Source of the DNA: Spirochaetia bacterium
Lineage (GTDB): Bacteria > Spirochaetota > Spirochaetia > Treponematales > Treponemataceae
DNA: 35,276 bases
Assembly (NCBI GenBank): GCA_900769975.1
Contig: CAAGIR010000020.1
Location: 1-35,276, forward strand
Reading direction: 5' to 3'
Of this stretch, positions 15,982-22,665 are shown piece after piece. Each line of letters starts with the position of its first letter. Position 1 is the stretch's first letter. A program made the translations under genes and the position numbers. The notes under the pieces were generated by a model. That model saw only the letters and a program-made list of their open reading frames with translations. It was not told the DNA's origin and did not search any database.

Positions 15982-16010
15982 ATTATATCTAAATTAACTT
16001 AATTTTTCAA
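15982..16010 (-). promoter_or_regulatory. lacI-type promoter with internal palindromic operator
   Basis: On the minus strand TTGAAA (16005-16010) and TATAAT (15982-15987) are 17 nt apart. The 15-bp palindrome AAATTAA-C-TTAATTT (15991-16005, plus strand) fills most of the spacer, ideal for blocking polymerase. The -10 ends 6 nt before the ATG, so the mRNA should be leaderless. Confidence 0.75.
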
Positions 16011-16051
16011 TTAAAAATAATTAAAATTCTGGTCAAAAAAAGTAAAAAAAA

Positions 16052-16175
16052 GCATTAAAGGAACGCCATTAAACTATTTCCTGTCATGCAAACCATAAGA
16101 ACAATGCAAATTGACGTAATCAGGTTCACATAATCAAGTTCACAATGACAGAAATTTTTACAGCACCTTTAATGC
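16052..16175 (-). terminator. Large stem-loop terminator-like structure downstream of glyA
   Basis: GCATTAAAGG (16052-16061) and CCTTTAATGC (16166-16175) are perfect inverted repeats enclosing 104 nt. Inside, TTTCCTGTCAT (16077-16087) pairs with ATGACAGAAA (16145-16154) with one bulge. On the minus strand the outer stem is followed by eight Ts, so it can end the glyA transcript. The loop is far larger than usual and holds a 14-bp tandem repeat. Confidence 0.6.
16117..16144. repeat. 14-bp tandem repeat within the glyA 3' stem-loop
   Basis: TAATCAGGTTCACA and TAATCAAGTTCACA are directly adjacent and differ at one position. The pair sits in the loop of the large structure at 16052-16175. Its function is unknown. 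Confidence 0.7.
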
Positions 16176-16200
16176 CTGTTTTATTTAAAAAATCGATTTT

Positions 16201-17700
16201 TTATTTTATAAATTCTTTTTTGAGGAAATCCAAATCGAGTTCTGGATAAAGCACATGTTCAGAAAGCAGTTTATTTACACGTTTTTTTGCTTCAGCCTGA
16301 ACAGAAGAATCAAGATCAATTTTTCCTTTTGCAGGTTTTCCTTCTTTTGTAAGGCCAGGTTTTGTTCCTTTCAATACAAAATCAATAATATCTGCAACTT
16401 CTTTCATATCCTGTTCGTTCATTCCCAAAGTTGTAAGGCCTGGAGTACCGATACGAATACCGCTTGTCCACCAGGCACCGTTTTTATCATATGGAAGTGC
16501 ATTTGCATTTGCAGTTACACCGCAAGCAAAAAGTGCTGCTTCTGCCTGTTTTCCAGTCAGACCGTAACCAGTAACATCAACGAGCATAAGGTGATTGTCA
16601 GTTCCGCCAGTCTGCAAAGGCATTCCATGAGATTTACATCCTTCTGCAAGTGCCTGAGCATTTTTTACAACCTGTCTTGCCCAAGCCTGATATTCAGGAG
16701 TGCGTGCTTCTTTGAAGGCGATGGCTTTTGCAGCCATAATATGACCGAGCGGACCGCCAAGAACCATAGGACAACCTTTATTCACATAATCAGCATATTC
16801 TTTTTTACAAAGGATCATAGCACCGCGAGGACCGCGCAAGGTTTTATGTGTTGTTGTAGTTACAATATCTGCCCATTTTACAGGATCAAAATCATCTGTA
16901 AAAACTTTTCCTGCAACAAGACCGGCAAAATGTGCCATATCAACCATCAAAACTGCTCCGCATTTATCTGCAATTTCACGAAAACGGCGGAAATTTATTT
17001 TTCTTGGATAAGCCGAATAACCAGTAAGAAGGATAAGAGGTTTAACTTCCATTGCCTGTTTTTCAATAGCATCATAATCCAAAAGTCCAGTTTCTTTATC
17101 TACACCATAAGGATGACTTTCAAACATTCTTGCCGAAACATTCATTTTATATCCATGAGTAAGGTGACCACCGCAAGAATAATCGAGTCCCATTAATTTC
17201 TGATTACCAAATTTTTTGCGCAAATCGTCAAACTGTTCTGCTGTAAGATCATTTAAAGATTTTACTCCAAGTTCTTCGAGAGTTGGTGTTTCAACTTTTG
17301 CACTTAAAATTGCCCAGTAAGCAACAAGATTTGTATCCGCTCCAGAATGTGGCTGAACGTAAGCATAATCTGCACCAAAAAGTGCTTCGGCTTCACGTGC
17401 TGCAGTATTTTCCACAGCATCAATATTTACACAACCTCCGTAATAACGGTGTTCTGGATATCCTTCTGCATATTTATCAGTTAAAAGATTGCCCATAGCT
17501 GCCTGAACATTCAATGAGCAGTAATTTTCTGAAGCAACAAGTTTAAGATGACTTCGCTGATTTTCAATTTCGTTTACGATTGACGCTGCAATATCTGGTC
17601 CAACAGCAGCAACTTGCTGAAGATTTGCAACATAGGCAGTCATAGCGGCATTTGGCTTTCCGTTACAAGCTGCAAGGTAGTTTTCTAATGGTGTAGACAT
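16201..17700 (-). CDS. glyA: Serine hydroxymethyltransferase
   Basis: GlyA interconverts serine and glycine with tetrahydrofolate, supplying one-carbon units in the cytoplasm. The 499-residue protein is longer than the usual 415-430, as in other treponemes; the extra length includes an N-terminal extension. The PLP-binding Lys lies in DIVTTTTHKTLRGPRGAM. Other family motifs are HLKLVASENYCS, YAEGYPEHRYYGG, GADYAYVQPHSGADTN and DMAHFAGLVA. I start at 17700 because GAGGA lies 6-7 nt upstream; an ATG at 17712 has the ribosome binding site inside it and no other support. A hairpin directly precedes the ribosome binding site. Confidence 0.96.
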   Translation of the reverse strand: MSTPLENYLAACNGKPNAAMTAYVANLQQVAAVGPDIAASIVNEIENQRSHLKLVASENYCSLNVQAAMGNLLTDKYAEGYPEHRYYGGCVNIDAVENTAAREAEALFGADYAYVQPHSGADTNLVAYWAILSAKVETPTLEELGVKSLNDLTAEQFDDLRKKFGNQKLMGLDYSCGGHLTHGYKMNVSARMFESHPYGVDKETGLLDYDAIEKQAMEVKPLILLTGYSAYPRKINFRRFREIADKCGAVLMVDMAHFAGLVAGKVFTDDFDPVKWADIVTTTTHKTLRGPRGAMILCKKEYADYVNKGCPMVLGGPLGHIMAAKAIAFKEARTPEYQAWARQVVKNAQALAEGCKSHGMPLQTGGTDNHLMLVDVTGYGLTGKQAEAALFACGVTANANALPYDKNGAWWTSGIRIGTPGLTTLGMNEQDMKEVADIIDFVLKGTKPGLTKEGKPAKGKIDLDSSVQAEAKKRVNKLLSEHVLYPELDLDFLKKEFIK

Positions 17701-17715
17701 ATTTTTCCTCATATA

Positions 17716-17743
17716 AAGTTGCAGTTTATGATGACAGCAACTT
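17716..17743 (-). promoter_or_regulatory. Hairpin in the glyA leader next to the ribosome binding site
   Basis: AAGTTGC and GCAACTT form a perfect 7-bp stem around a 14-nt loop, ending about 5 nt before the ribosome binding site. It may stabilise the mRNA or modulate translation. It does not match a riboswitch I know. Confidence 0.5.
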
Positions 17744-17769
17744 CTAAAAATAATTTTAATTCAAATGTA

Positions 17770-17798
17770 ATTTTACTATAAAATACAAAAATGTTGAA
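17770..17798 (-). promoter_or_regulatory. glyA promoter
   Basis: On the minus strand TTCAAC (17793-17798) and TAAAAT (17770-17775) are separated by 17 nt. The leader would be about 60 nt and contains the hairpin at 17716-17743. Confidence 0.5.
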
Positions 17799-17854
17799 GA
17801 GGGTAGAAATAATTCACTTTGTATATCATAATAAAAAAACTGAAAAAAGATTAC

Positions 17855-17894
17855 GTTTAAATCTAATGGCTAAAACAGCTCCATTTGATTTAAC
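17855..17894. repeat. Imperfect inverted repeat upstream of the glyA promoter
   Basis: GTTTAAATCTAATGG and CCATTTGATTTAAC pair over about 13 bp with one bulge and one mismatch, around an 11-nt loop. It lies in the 390-bp gap between glyA and the GGDEF gene. No T-run follows in either direction. Its role is unknown. Confidence 0.5.
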
Positions 17895-17927
17895 TTATAA
17901 TTTCTAACAAAACTCTCGTATAGGACT

Positions 17928-18047
17928 GTTTGCGAGAACGCGAACGCAATTGCAATTCTCGAAAGTTGAATCTTTCTGCTTACCACTTTCTGTTTACCAC
18001 TTTCTGCGTTGGGGGGCGGCGGGGATACCCGTTGGGGTGCGCTGGGC
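17928..18047. repeat. Repeat- and GC-rich island before the GGDEF gene
   Basis: This stretch has CGAGAA/TTCTCG arms (near 17934 and 17956), a 14-bp tandem repeat TTTCTGYTTACCAC (17973-17986, 17987-18000, then a partial copy), and a GC-rich block with CGGG-gata-CCCG (18020-18031). An open frame of 66 codons on the minus strand looks accidental. Composition differs sharply from the flanks, which suggests a mobile palindromic remnant. Confidence 0.5.
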
Positions 18048-18054
18048 AATTTTT

Positions 18055-18083
18055 CTGTACAAAAAATCATAATGTGTTATAAT
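18055..18083 (+). promoter_or_regulatory. Promoter of the GGDEF gene
   Basis: CTGTAC (18055-18060) and TATAAT (18078-18083) are 17 nt apart, with an extended TGT before the -10. The ATG begins 7 nt after the -10, so the mRNA should be leaderless. Confidence 0.65.
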
Positions 18084-18090
18084 AAAAATT

Positions 18091-19179
18091 ATGCAGGAAA
18101 AGACAGAAAGTTCAATTAAACAGTTTGAAACGATGCAAAAATCGGGAGTGTTAAACTCTTTTGAAAATCTTAAAAAAGAAAATTCTCAATTACAACGCAT
18201 CATAAAAGATATGACGTTGCTTGTGACATATACAAGTATCGAACCGATGGTAAAATTTATCATTTCAAGAATTATTGATTATTTTGTACCAGAAACTCTA
18301 ATTTTTATGATAAACGAACCTAGATCAAATAATATTCATCAATATTCTTACAAGCAACTTCAAAAAAGTGACAGTTTCTTAAATAATGAAGTTTTTTCAG
18401 TCTTAAAAGAATACTTTGATTCTAATTTGCATTATTATTTAAATGGAGAAGCTATTCCTTTTGAAAAACTTTTAGATAATCTAGACAAATCATTATTATC
18501 CAAGCATTTTATGTCCATTAATGCAAAATATATTATCCCTTTGATTGGAATTGGCGGAACCTGCGGCATCGTCATTTTAGGGGATAAAATTACTGGGCAA
18601 AGATATGATTCATCAGAAATCTACTATATGAAAAGTATGTTTTCTGTTTTTTCTATTTCGCTTCAAAACGAAATGAATTACAAAACTTCGATTACCGACC
18701 CAAAAACTGGATTATACACTTATGATTATTTTGTAAAACGAATTCAAGAACAAATCGCGAAAGCCAGACGTTATCATTCAACTGCAGCTATTTTGATGCT
18801 AGATATAGATCATTTTAAAAAATTTAATGATACTTACGGACATCTTGCAGGTGATAAAGTTTTAATTGAAATTGCAAAAACTCTTGTTATTTCCGTACGA
18901 ACAGAAGATTGTGTTGGTCGTTTTGGCGGAGAAGAATTTGTAATTTTGCTTTCTGAATGTAAAGAAGATTCAATTTTTGATGTAGCAGAACGCATCAGAA
19001 AAACGGTTGAACAACTAGAAGTTATAGAAAATGATAACACCCTGAAAGTAACAGTCAGCATTGGTGGATGTCAAATTTTGGGAAGTTCATTAGAAACTCC
19101 AAAAACTGTTATAAAAAGAATTGACGATGCATTGTATCAATCAAAAGCAAACGGACGAAACAGAAGCACAATAGTTTAA
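18091..19179 (+). CDS. GAF-like/GGDEF diguanylate cyclase
   Basis: GGDEF proteins make cyclic di-GMP. The 362-residue protein begins with a coiled-coil-like stretch (about 20-40). A GAF-like sensor region follows (about 45-200, including YIIPLIGIGGTCGIVILGD), then a GGDEF domain (about 205-362). The active-site loop is RFGGEEF, and an inhibitory RxxD site (RTED) lies five residues before it, so both catalysis and product feedback look intact. LDIDHFKKFNDTYGHLAGD carries the metal-binding Asp. No transmembrane segment is seen, so it is cytoplasmic. No ribosome binding site precedes the ATG. It is convergent with the permease gene; their stop codons abut. Confidence 0.93.
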   Translation: MQEKTESSIKQFETMQKSGVLNSFENLKKENSQLQRIIKDMTLLVTYTSIEPMVKFIISRIIDYFVPETLIFMINEPRSNNIHQYSYKQLQKSDSFLNNEVFSVLKEYFDSNLHYYLNGEAIPFEKLLDNLDKSLLSKHFMSINAKYIIPLIGIGGTCGIVILGDKITGQRYDSSEIYYMKSMFSVFSISLQNEMNYKTSITDPKTGLYTYDYFVKRIQEQIAKARRYHSTAAILMLDIDHFKKFNDTYGHLAGDKVLIEIAKTLVISVRTEDCVGRFGGEEFVILLSECKEDSIFDVAERIRKTVEQLEVIENDNTLKVTVSIGGCQILGSSLETPKTVIKRIDDALYQSKANGRNRSTIV

Positions 19180-20382
19180 TTATGTATGTTTTATAAGCCA
19201 AAGTTGAGGTAAAACTACAATTGCAAAGAAAATTAAACTAATCCATGTGAAAGTAAAAATAAATTTCTTTCCTTGTTTTGGATATTCACGAGTGTAAAGC
19301 CTTAAATTTATAACGCTCGCAAGGCTTCCAATAATTGAACAAAGACCTGCACTGTCTAATCCGTAAATAAGAGCTTGAAGTCCATCTTGTAAAGAAGTAA
19401 ATGGCCACAAAACAATGCTGGCAGGAACATTTGAAATTACCTGACTTAATAAAATGCTCCAAAGGTATTCGTGTCCATTTACATGTTTCTGTAAAAAAAT
19501 TGAAATAGCAGGATTTGAACAAATCGAAGAAGAAAAAATAAAGAAACACAAAAAAGTTAAAAGTAAAACATAATCGGTTTGTAAAAGAATTTTCCTGTCA
19601 AAAATGATAAGCACAAGTGCAACACTCATTGTAACAAACGGCCAAAGTGTAGTGCGACTTATAATTGTTATAATAATCAAAACAAAAAGTGAAATATATA
19701 GGATTTGCTTTTTGTTATTTGTCCTATTGGTAACTGATTTTTTGTTGTCGTAGAAATTTTTGTTTTCTTCTTGGTTGTAGATAATTTTTTCTTTTAAGTT
19801 TCTTCTATATAATATGATGATAAAACCAGAAAGAAGAATGGCACTAAAAATCCAAAGCGGAAACATCATTTTTATAAAATTTTTTGCACTTATGCCACTT
19901 TGACTAAATAAAAATAAATTTTGAGGACTTCCAAACGGCATCAAAAGAGAACCACGTATTGCCGCTATATTTTCAAAAGTTAATACAGGCAGAAGATATT
20001 TTTCTTTATTCCCTAATCGAAACAAGATGATAGTCAACGGAACAAAAATAATCAAAGAAACATCATTTGTGACAAACATCGAAGAAAAAAATATACAAAA
20101 TACAAAAAAGAAAGTAAGGTTTACAATTCCACCAATTTTTTCTGTCATTTTCAAAAGCGGATTAAAAATCTGTTCTTTTTTAAAGCCTTCCAAAACTGTT
20201 AAAAGCATAAAAAGAGTTGATAAAGTTTTCCAGTCAATATCATGCAAAAGTTCAATTTGAGGTGGTGTAATAAAAAGTGAAATGACAGCTGCCAGAAGCG
20301 AAACAGAAAGCATTATTTCTTTTTTGAAAATAAAAGTTATCTTTTTTATAATTTTTGTAATTGTCAAAAAATGATTTTCCAT
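19180..20382 (-). CDS. SLC13/ArsB-like permease (ion transporter superfamily)
   Basis: The protein (about 400 residues) is an integral membrane transporter with roughly 10-11 hydrophobic segments. Features of the ion transporter superfamily (SLC13, ArsB, NhaD-like) are visible. SSMFVTNDVSLIIFVPLTI resembles the first NxxT/D re-entrant loop, and SQVISNVPASIVLWPF resembles the second half's SNVPA loop. ENIAAIRGSLLMPFGSPQN also fits that fold. The start is uncertain: I use the ATG at 20382 (MENHFLTI) rather than the earlier one at 20466, whose extra residues are basic and unlike the family. No ribosome binding site is seen. Candidate substrates include dicarboxylates, arsenite or Na+/H+; the sequence does not decide. 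Confidence 0.7.
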   Translation of the reverse strand: MENHFLTITKIIKKITFIFKKEIMLSVSLLAAVISLFITPPQIELLHDIDWKTLSTLFMLLTVLEGFKKEQIFNPLLKMTEKIGGIVNLTFFFVFCIFFSSMFVTNDVSLIIFVPLTIILFRLGNKEKYLLPVLTFENIAAIRGSLLMPFGSPQNLFLFSQSGISAKNFIKMMFPLWIFSAILLSGFIIILYRRNLKEKIIYNQEENKNFYDNKKSVTNRTNNKKQILYISLFVLIIITIISRTTLWPFVTMSVALVLIIFDRKILLQTDYVLLLTFLCFFIFSSSICSNPAISIFLQKHVNGHEYLWSILLSQVISNVPASIVLWPFTSLQDGLQALIYGLDSAGLCSIIGSLASVINLRLYTREYPKQGKKFIFTFTWISLIFFAIVVLPQLWLIKHT

Positions 20383-20555
20383 AATTTTTATAATTCTATC
20401 ATTTTTATAGGGCTTTGAAAACAATAGATTTTTATGACGCCTCGCATGACGCACGCATACTGTCACGCATACTCGTATAATTGAATGTCATTAAAATTTG
20501 ATTTCCAAGGTTTTGAAATTTAATGTATTTTTTCCAAAGAATATACAAAAAAAAC

Positions 20556-20584
20556 TTGTTTCATAAACTATAAAATTGTATAAT
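20556..20584 (+). promoter_or_regulatory. Pyruvate kinase promoter
   Basis: TTGTTT (20556-20561) and TATAAT (20579-20584) are 17 nt apart. Six nucleotides separate the -10 from the ATG at 20591, so +1 should be the start codon itself. Confidence 0.65.
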
Positions 20585-20590
20585 GCTGGC

Positions 20591-22441
20591 ATGTTTACCA
20601 GAAAGACAAAAATTGTATGCTCAATCGGGCCTTCTTGTGATGATGATGAAATAATCCGTAAAATGATTCGTGCAGGTATGAATATTGCACGATTTAACTT
20701 TTCGCATGGAACTTATGAATGGCATAAGCAGGCTATGGAACGTGTGCGCCGTATTTCGGATGAACTTGACATTCCTGTGGCTATTCTGCTTGATACTAAA
20801 GGACCTGAAATAAGAACTGGCAATGTTGAAAATGATGGAAAAATCCTCATAAAGACAGGTGAAAAAGTAGAACTTACTGCAGATGATTCTTATTGTACGG
20901 CTGCCTGCGACGGTACTTCCTTGCAGGGTACACAAGCTACACAAGATACACAAGATACGCAAAGTTCAAAACCCTGTCATCTTTCTATTTCGTGGAAATC
21001 TGCCTGCGACAAACTTTTTCCTGGTGTAAAAATTTTAATTGCCGACGGATTAATCGAACTTGATGTTAACGAAATCAAAAATAATGTCATTTATTGTACG
21101 GCAGTAAATTCGGGCGTCATAGGAAGCAAAAAAAATGTAAATCTAATAGGAGTTCACGCAGGACTTCCGATTATGTCTCCCAAAGACAAAGAAGATTTGA
21201 AATTTGGTGCAGAAATGGATGTCGATTTTGTTGCAGCAAGTTTTGTCAGTTTTCCTGAAGAAGTGGTGGAAATTAAGAATTATCTGAAAAGTGTAGGGGC
21301 AAATGCTCGTGTCATTGCAAAAATTGAAAATGAAGAAGGCGTCAATAATATAGAAGAAATTGTAAAAGAAGCAGATGGAATTATGGTTGCACGTGGCGAT
21401 TTAGGAGTACAGCTGCCTACAGAGCGCATTCCGCTTGCACAAAAAGCAATTATACGTGTTTGTCATGCGGCAGGAAAACCTGTTATTACCGCAACGCAAA
21501 TGCTTGATTCCATGATTATTAATCCTCGTCCTACCAGAGCCGAACTTACAGATGTGTCAAATGCCGTTTTTGATGGAACAGATGCCGTCATGCTTAGCGG
21601 AGAAACAGCTGGAGGAAAATATCCTGTTGAATCTGTAAAAATGATGTCTTTGATTACAAGGACAACAGAAGTTTCAGATGAATATTTAAGCCGCATGAAA
21701 TTGCTTGATTCATCTTATAAACCTGGAAACGAAATCGGACACATGGTTGCTCACAGTGCTTACAAACTTGCAAGAAATCTGGAAGCAAAAGCTATAATTG
21801 TACCAACGCTTCATGGTAATACTGCAAGAATTATAGGAAGTTACAGACCAGAACAGATGGTCATCGCCGTAACGCCAGAAAAAAAAGTATGCCGTCAGCT
21901 TATGATTCAGTGGGGCATTTCGCCGGTTTTATGTCAGGTTGCTGATGATTCTGAAACGATGATTCAAAATGCTGTAAAACTTGCACTTGATTGCGGGGCT
22001 GTACATCTTTCAGATAAAGTTGTTATGTGTGCAGGAATTCCTATTTCTAGTCCCCTTATGGTAAATACAATTAAAGTTATTCTTGTAGGAAATGTAATTG
22101 CACGAGGTACTTTGTTTGGATTTTTGAATGAAAACCGTAAAAAAGCAAGCGGCAGGGTAATTCATGTAGATAATATGCCGTTGTTTAAAGACAAAATTAC
22201 AGTTCACAAACATCTGATTCTTGTGTGTGAAAGAATTACAGAAGACCTTATTCCAGCCCTTCGTGTAGTTGTTGGCGTGGTTTCAGAAGGAGGATGTGAC
22301 ATTCCTGTGCAAAATTTAAAACTCATCAATCCTGATTTAGTGTGGATTAGTAACGTGCCGGATGCCCATAAAGTTCTGGAAAATGATTTGTCTGTTACCC
22401 TGGATGCAGAACAGGGCGTCGTTTATGAAGGAATTGTATAA
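20591..22441 (+). CDS. pyk: Pyruvate kinase with a degenerate C-terminal phosphohistidine-like domain
   Basis: Pyruvate kinase makes ATP and pyruvate from phosphoenolpyruvate. The 616-residue protein has the complete catalytic core: KIVCSIGPSCDD, ARFNFSHGTYEWH, LLDTKGPEIRTG, AKIENEEGVNN, MVARGDLGVQLP and TATQMLDSMI. It is longer than the usual 470. The C-terminus (about 535-616) aligns by eye with the extra domain of Bacillus enzymes, but the GG-TSH histidine motif reads GGCDIPVQN, so the phosphoryl-accepting His is missing. The lid domain contains a low-complexity Thr-Gln-Asp insert. I start at 20591 (MFTRKTK); the upstream TTG overlaps the -10 box. No ribosome binding site is seen. Confidence 0.95.
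   Translation: MFTRKTKIVCSIGPSCDDDEIIRKMIRAGMNIARFNFSHGTYEWHKQAMERVRRISDELDIPVAILLDTKGPEIRTGNVENDGKILIKTGEKVELTADDSYCTAACDGTSLQGTQATQDTQDTQSSKPCHLSISWKSACDKLFPGVKILIADGLIELDVNEIKNNVIYCTAVNSGVIGSKKNVNLIGVHAGLPIMSPKDKEDLKFGAEMDVDFVAASFVSFPEEVVEIKNYLKSVGANARVIAKIENEEGVNNIEEIVKEADGIMVARGDLGVQLPTERIPLAQKAIIRVCHAAGKPVITATQMLDSMIINPRPTRAELTDVSNAVFDGTDAVMLSGETAGGKYPVESVKMMSLITRTTEVSDEYLSRMKLLDSSYKPGNEIGHMVAHSAYKLARNLEAKAIIVPTLHGNTARIIGSYRPEQMVIAVTPEKKVCRQLMIQWGISPVLCQVADDSETMIQNAVKLALDCGAVHLSDKVVMCAGIPISSPLMVNTIKVILVGNVIARGTLFGFLNENRKKASGRVIHVDNMPLFKDKITVHKHLILVCERITEDLIPALRVVVGVVSEGGCDIPVQNLKLINPDLVWISNVPDAHKVLENDLSVTLDAEQGVVYEGIV
20930..20965 (+). repeat. In-frame 9-bp tandem repeat in pyk
   Basis: Four adjacent 9-bp units, ACACAAGAT or close variants, encode a TQ(A/D) repeat in the lid domain of pyruvate kinase. 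Unit-number change would keep the frame. It probably forms a flexible loop. Confidence 0.8.
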
Positions 22442-22495
22442 TAACGGCCGAAGAATAATTGAAATAAAGAAATATCATATAATAATAAAAAAGTT

Positions 22496-22523
22496 TTGAC
22501 ATTTTTTAAGAATATGGTATAGT
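22496..22523 (+). promoter_or_regulatory. Promoter of the sugar ABC transporter operon
   Basis: A perfect TTGACA (22496-22501) and TATAGT (22518-22523) are 16 nt apart with an extended TGG. Transcription should start near 22530, leaving a leader of about 135 nt before the first gene. Confidence 0.7.
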
Positions 22524-22543
22524 ATTAATATAATAAATATAAG

Positions 22544-22607
22544 AGTAATTCCCTATGTTAAGTATTTTTTGAAATTCTTACAAAAGGGAATTACTTTTTG
22601 TATTTTT
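22544..22607 (+). terminator. Terminator-like hairpin in the ABC operon leader, candidate attenuator
   Basis: AGTAATTCCCT (22544-22554) and AGGGAATTACT (22585-22595) are perfect 11-bp inverted repeats around a 30-nt loop, followed at once by TTTTTGTATTTTT. It lies between the promoter and the first gene, so it could stop transcription early unless relieved. The loop has a weaker inner pairing (GTTAAG with CTTAC). No riboswitch family is recognised. Confidence 0.65.
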
Positions 22608-22625
22608 ATAAATACTAACAAAAAA

Positions 22626-22657
22626 ATTACTTAAAATAACTTAAAAAGTTACTTAAG
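22626..22657. promoter_or_regulatory. ACTTAA repeat array before the ABC operon
   Basis: Three copies of ACTTAA sit in ATTACTTAAA, ATAACTTAAA and GTTACTTAAG, about 10-12 bp apart, ending at the ribosome binding site AAGGAG. The first two copies match 4505-4526 at all but one base. Its place downstream of the likely start of transcription suggests a roadblock operator or an RNA-level site. Confidence 0.5.
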
Positions 22658-22665
22658 GAGATTTT

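Noticed and set aside
16255..17196. 313-codon open frame on the plus strand, antisense to glyA
   Set aside because: It lies fully inside glyA, has a Cys/Phe/Ser-rich composition typical of antisense frames, and has no ribosome binding site or recognisable domain.
17716..17743. Glycine or tetrahydrofolate riboswitch upstream of glyA
   Set aside because: The leader is only about 60 nt and has a single simple hairpin; the conserved cores of those riboswitches are not visible.
17870..18070. 66-codon open frame on the minus strand before the GGDEF gene
   Set aside because: It runs through tandem repeats and a GC-rich block, has no ribosome binding site and no family resemblance; the repeats explain it better.
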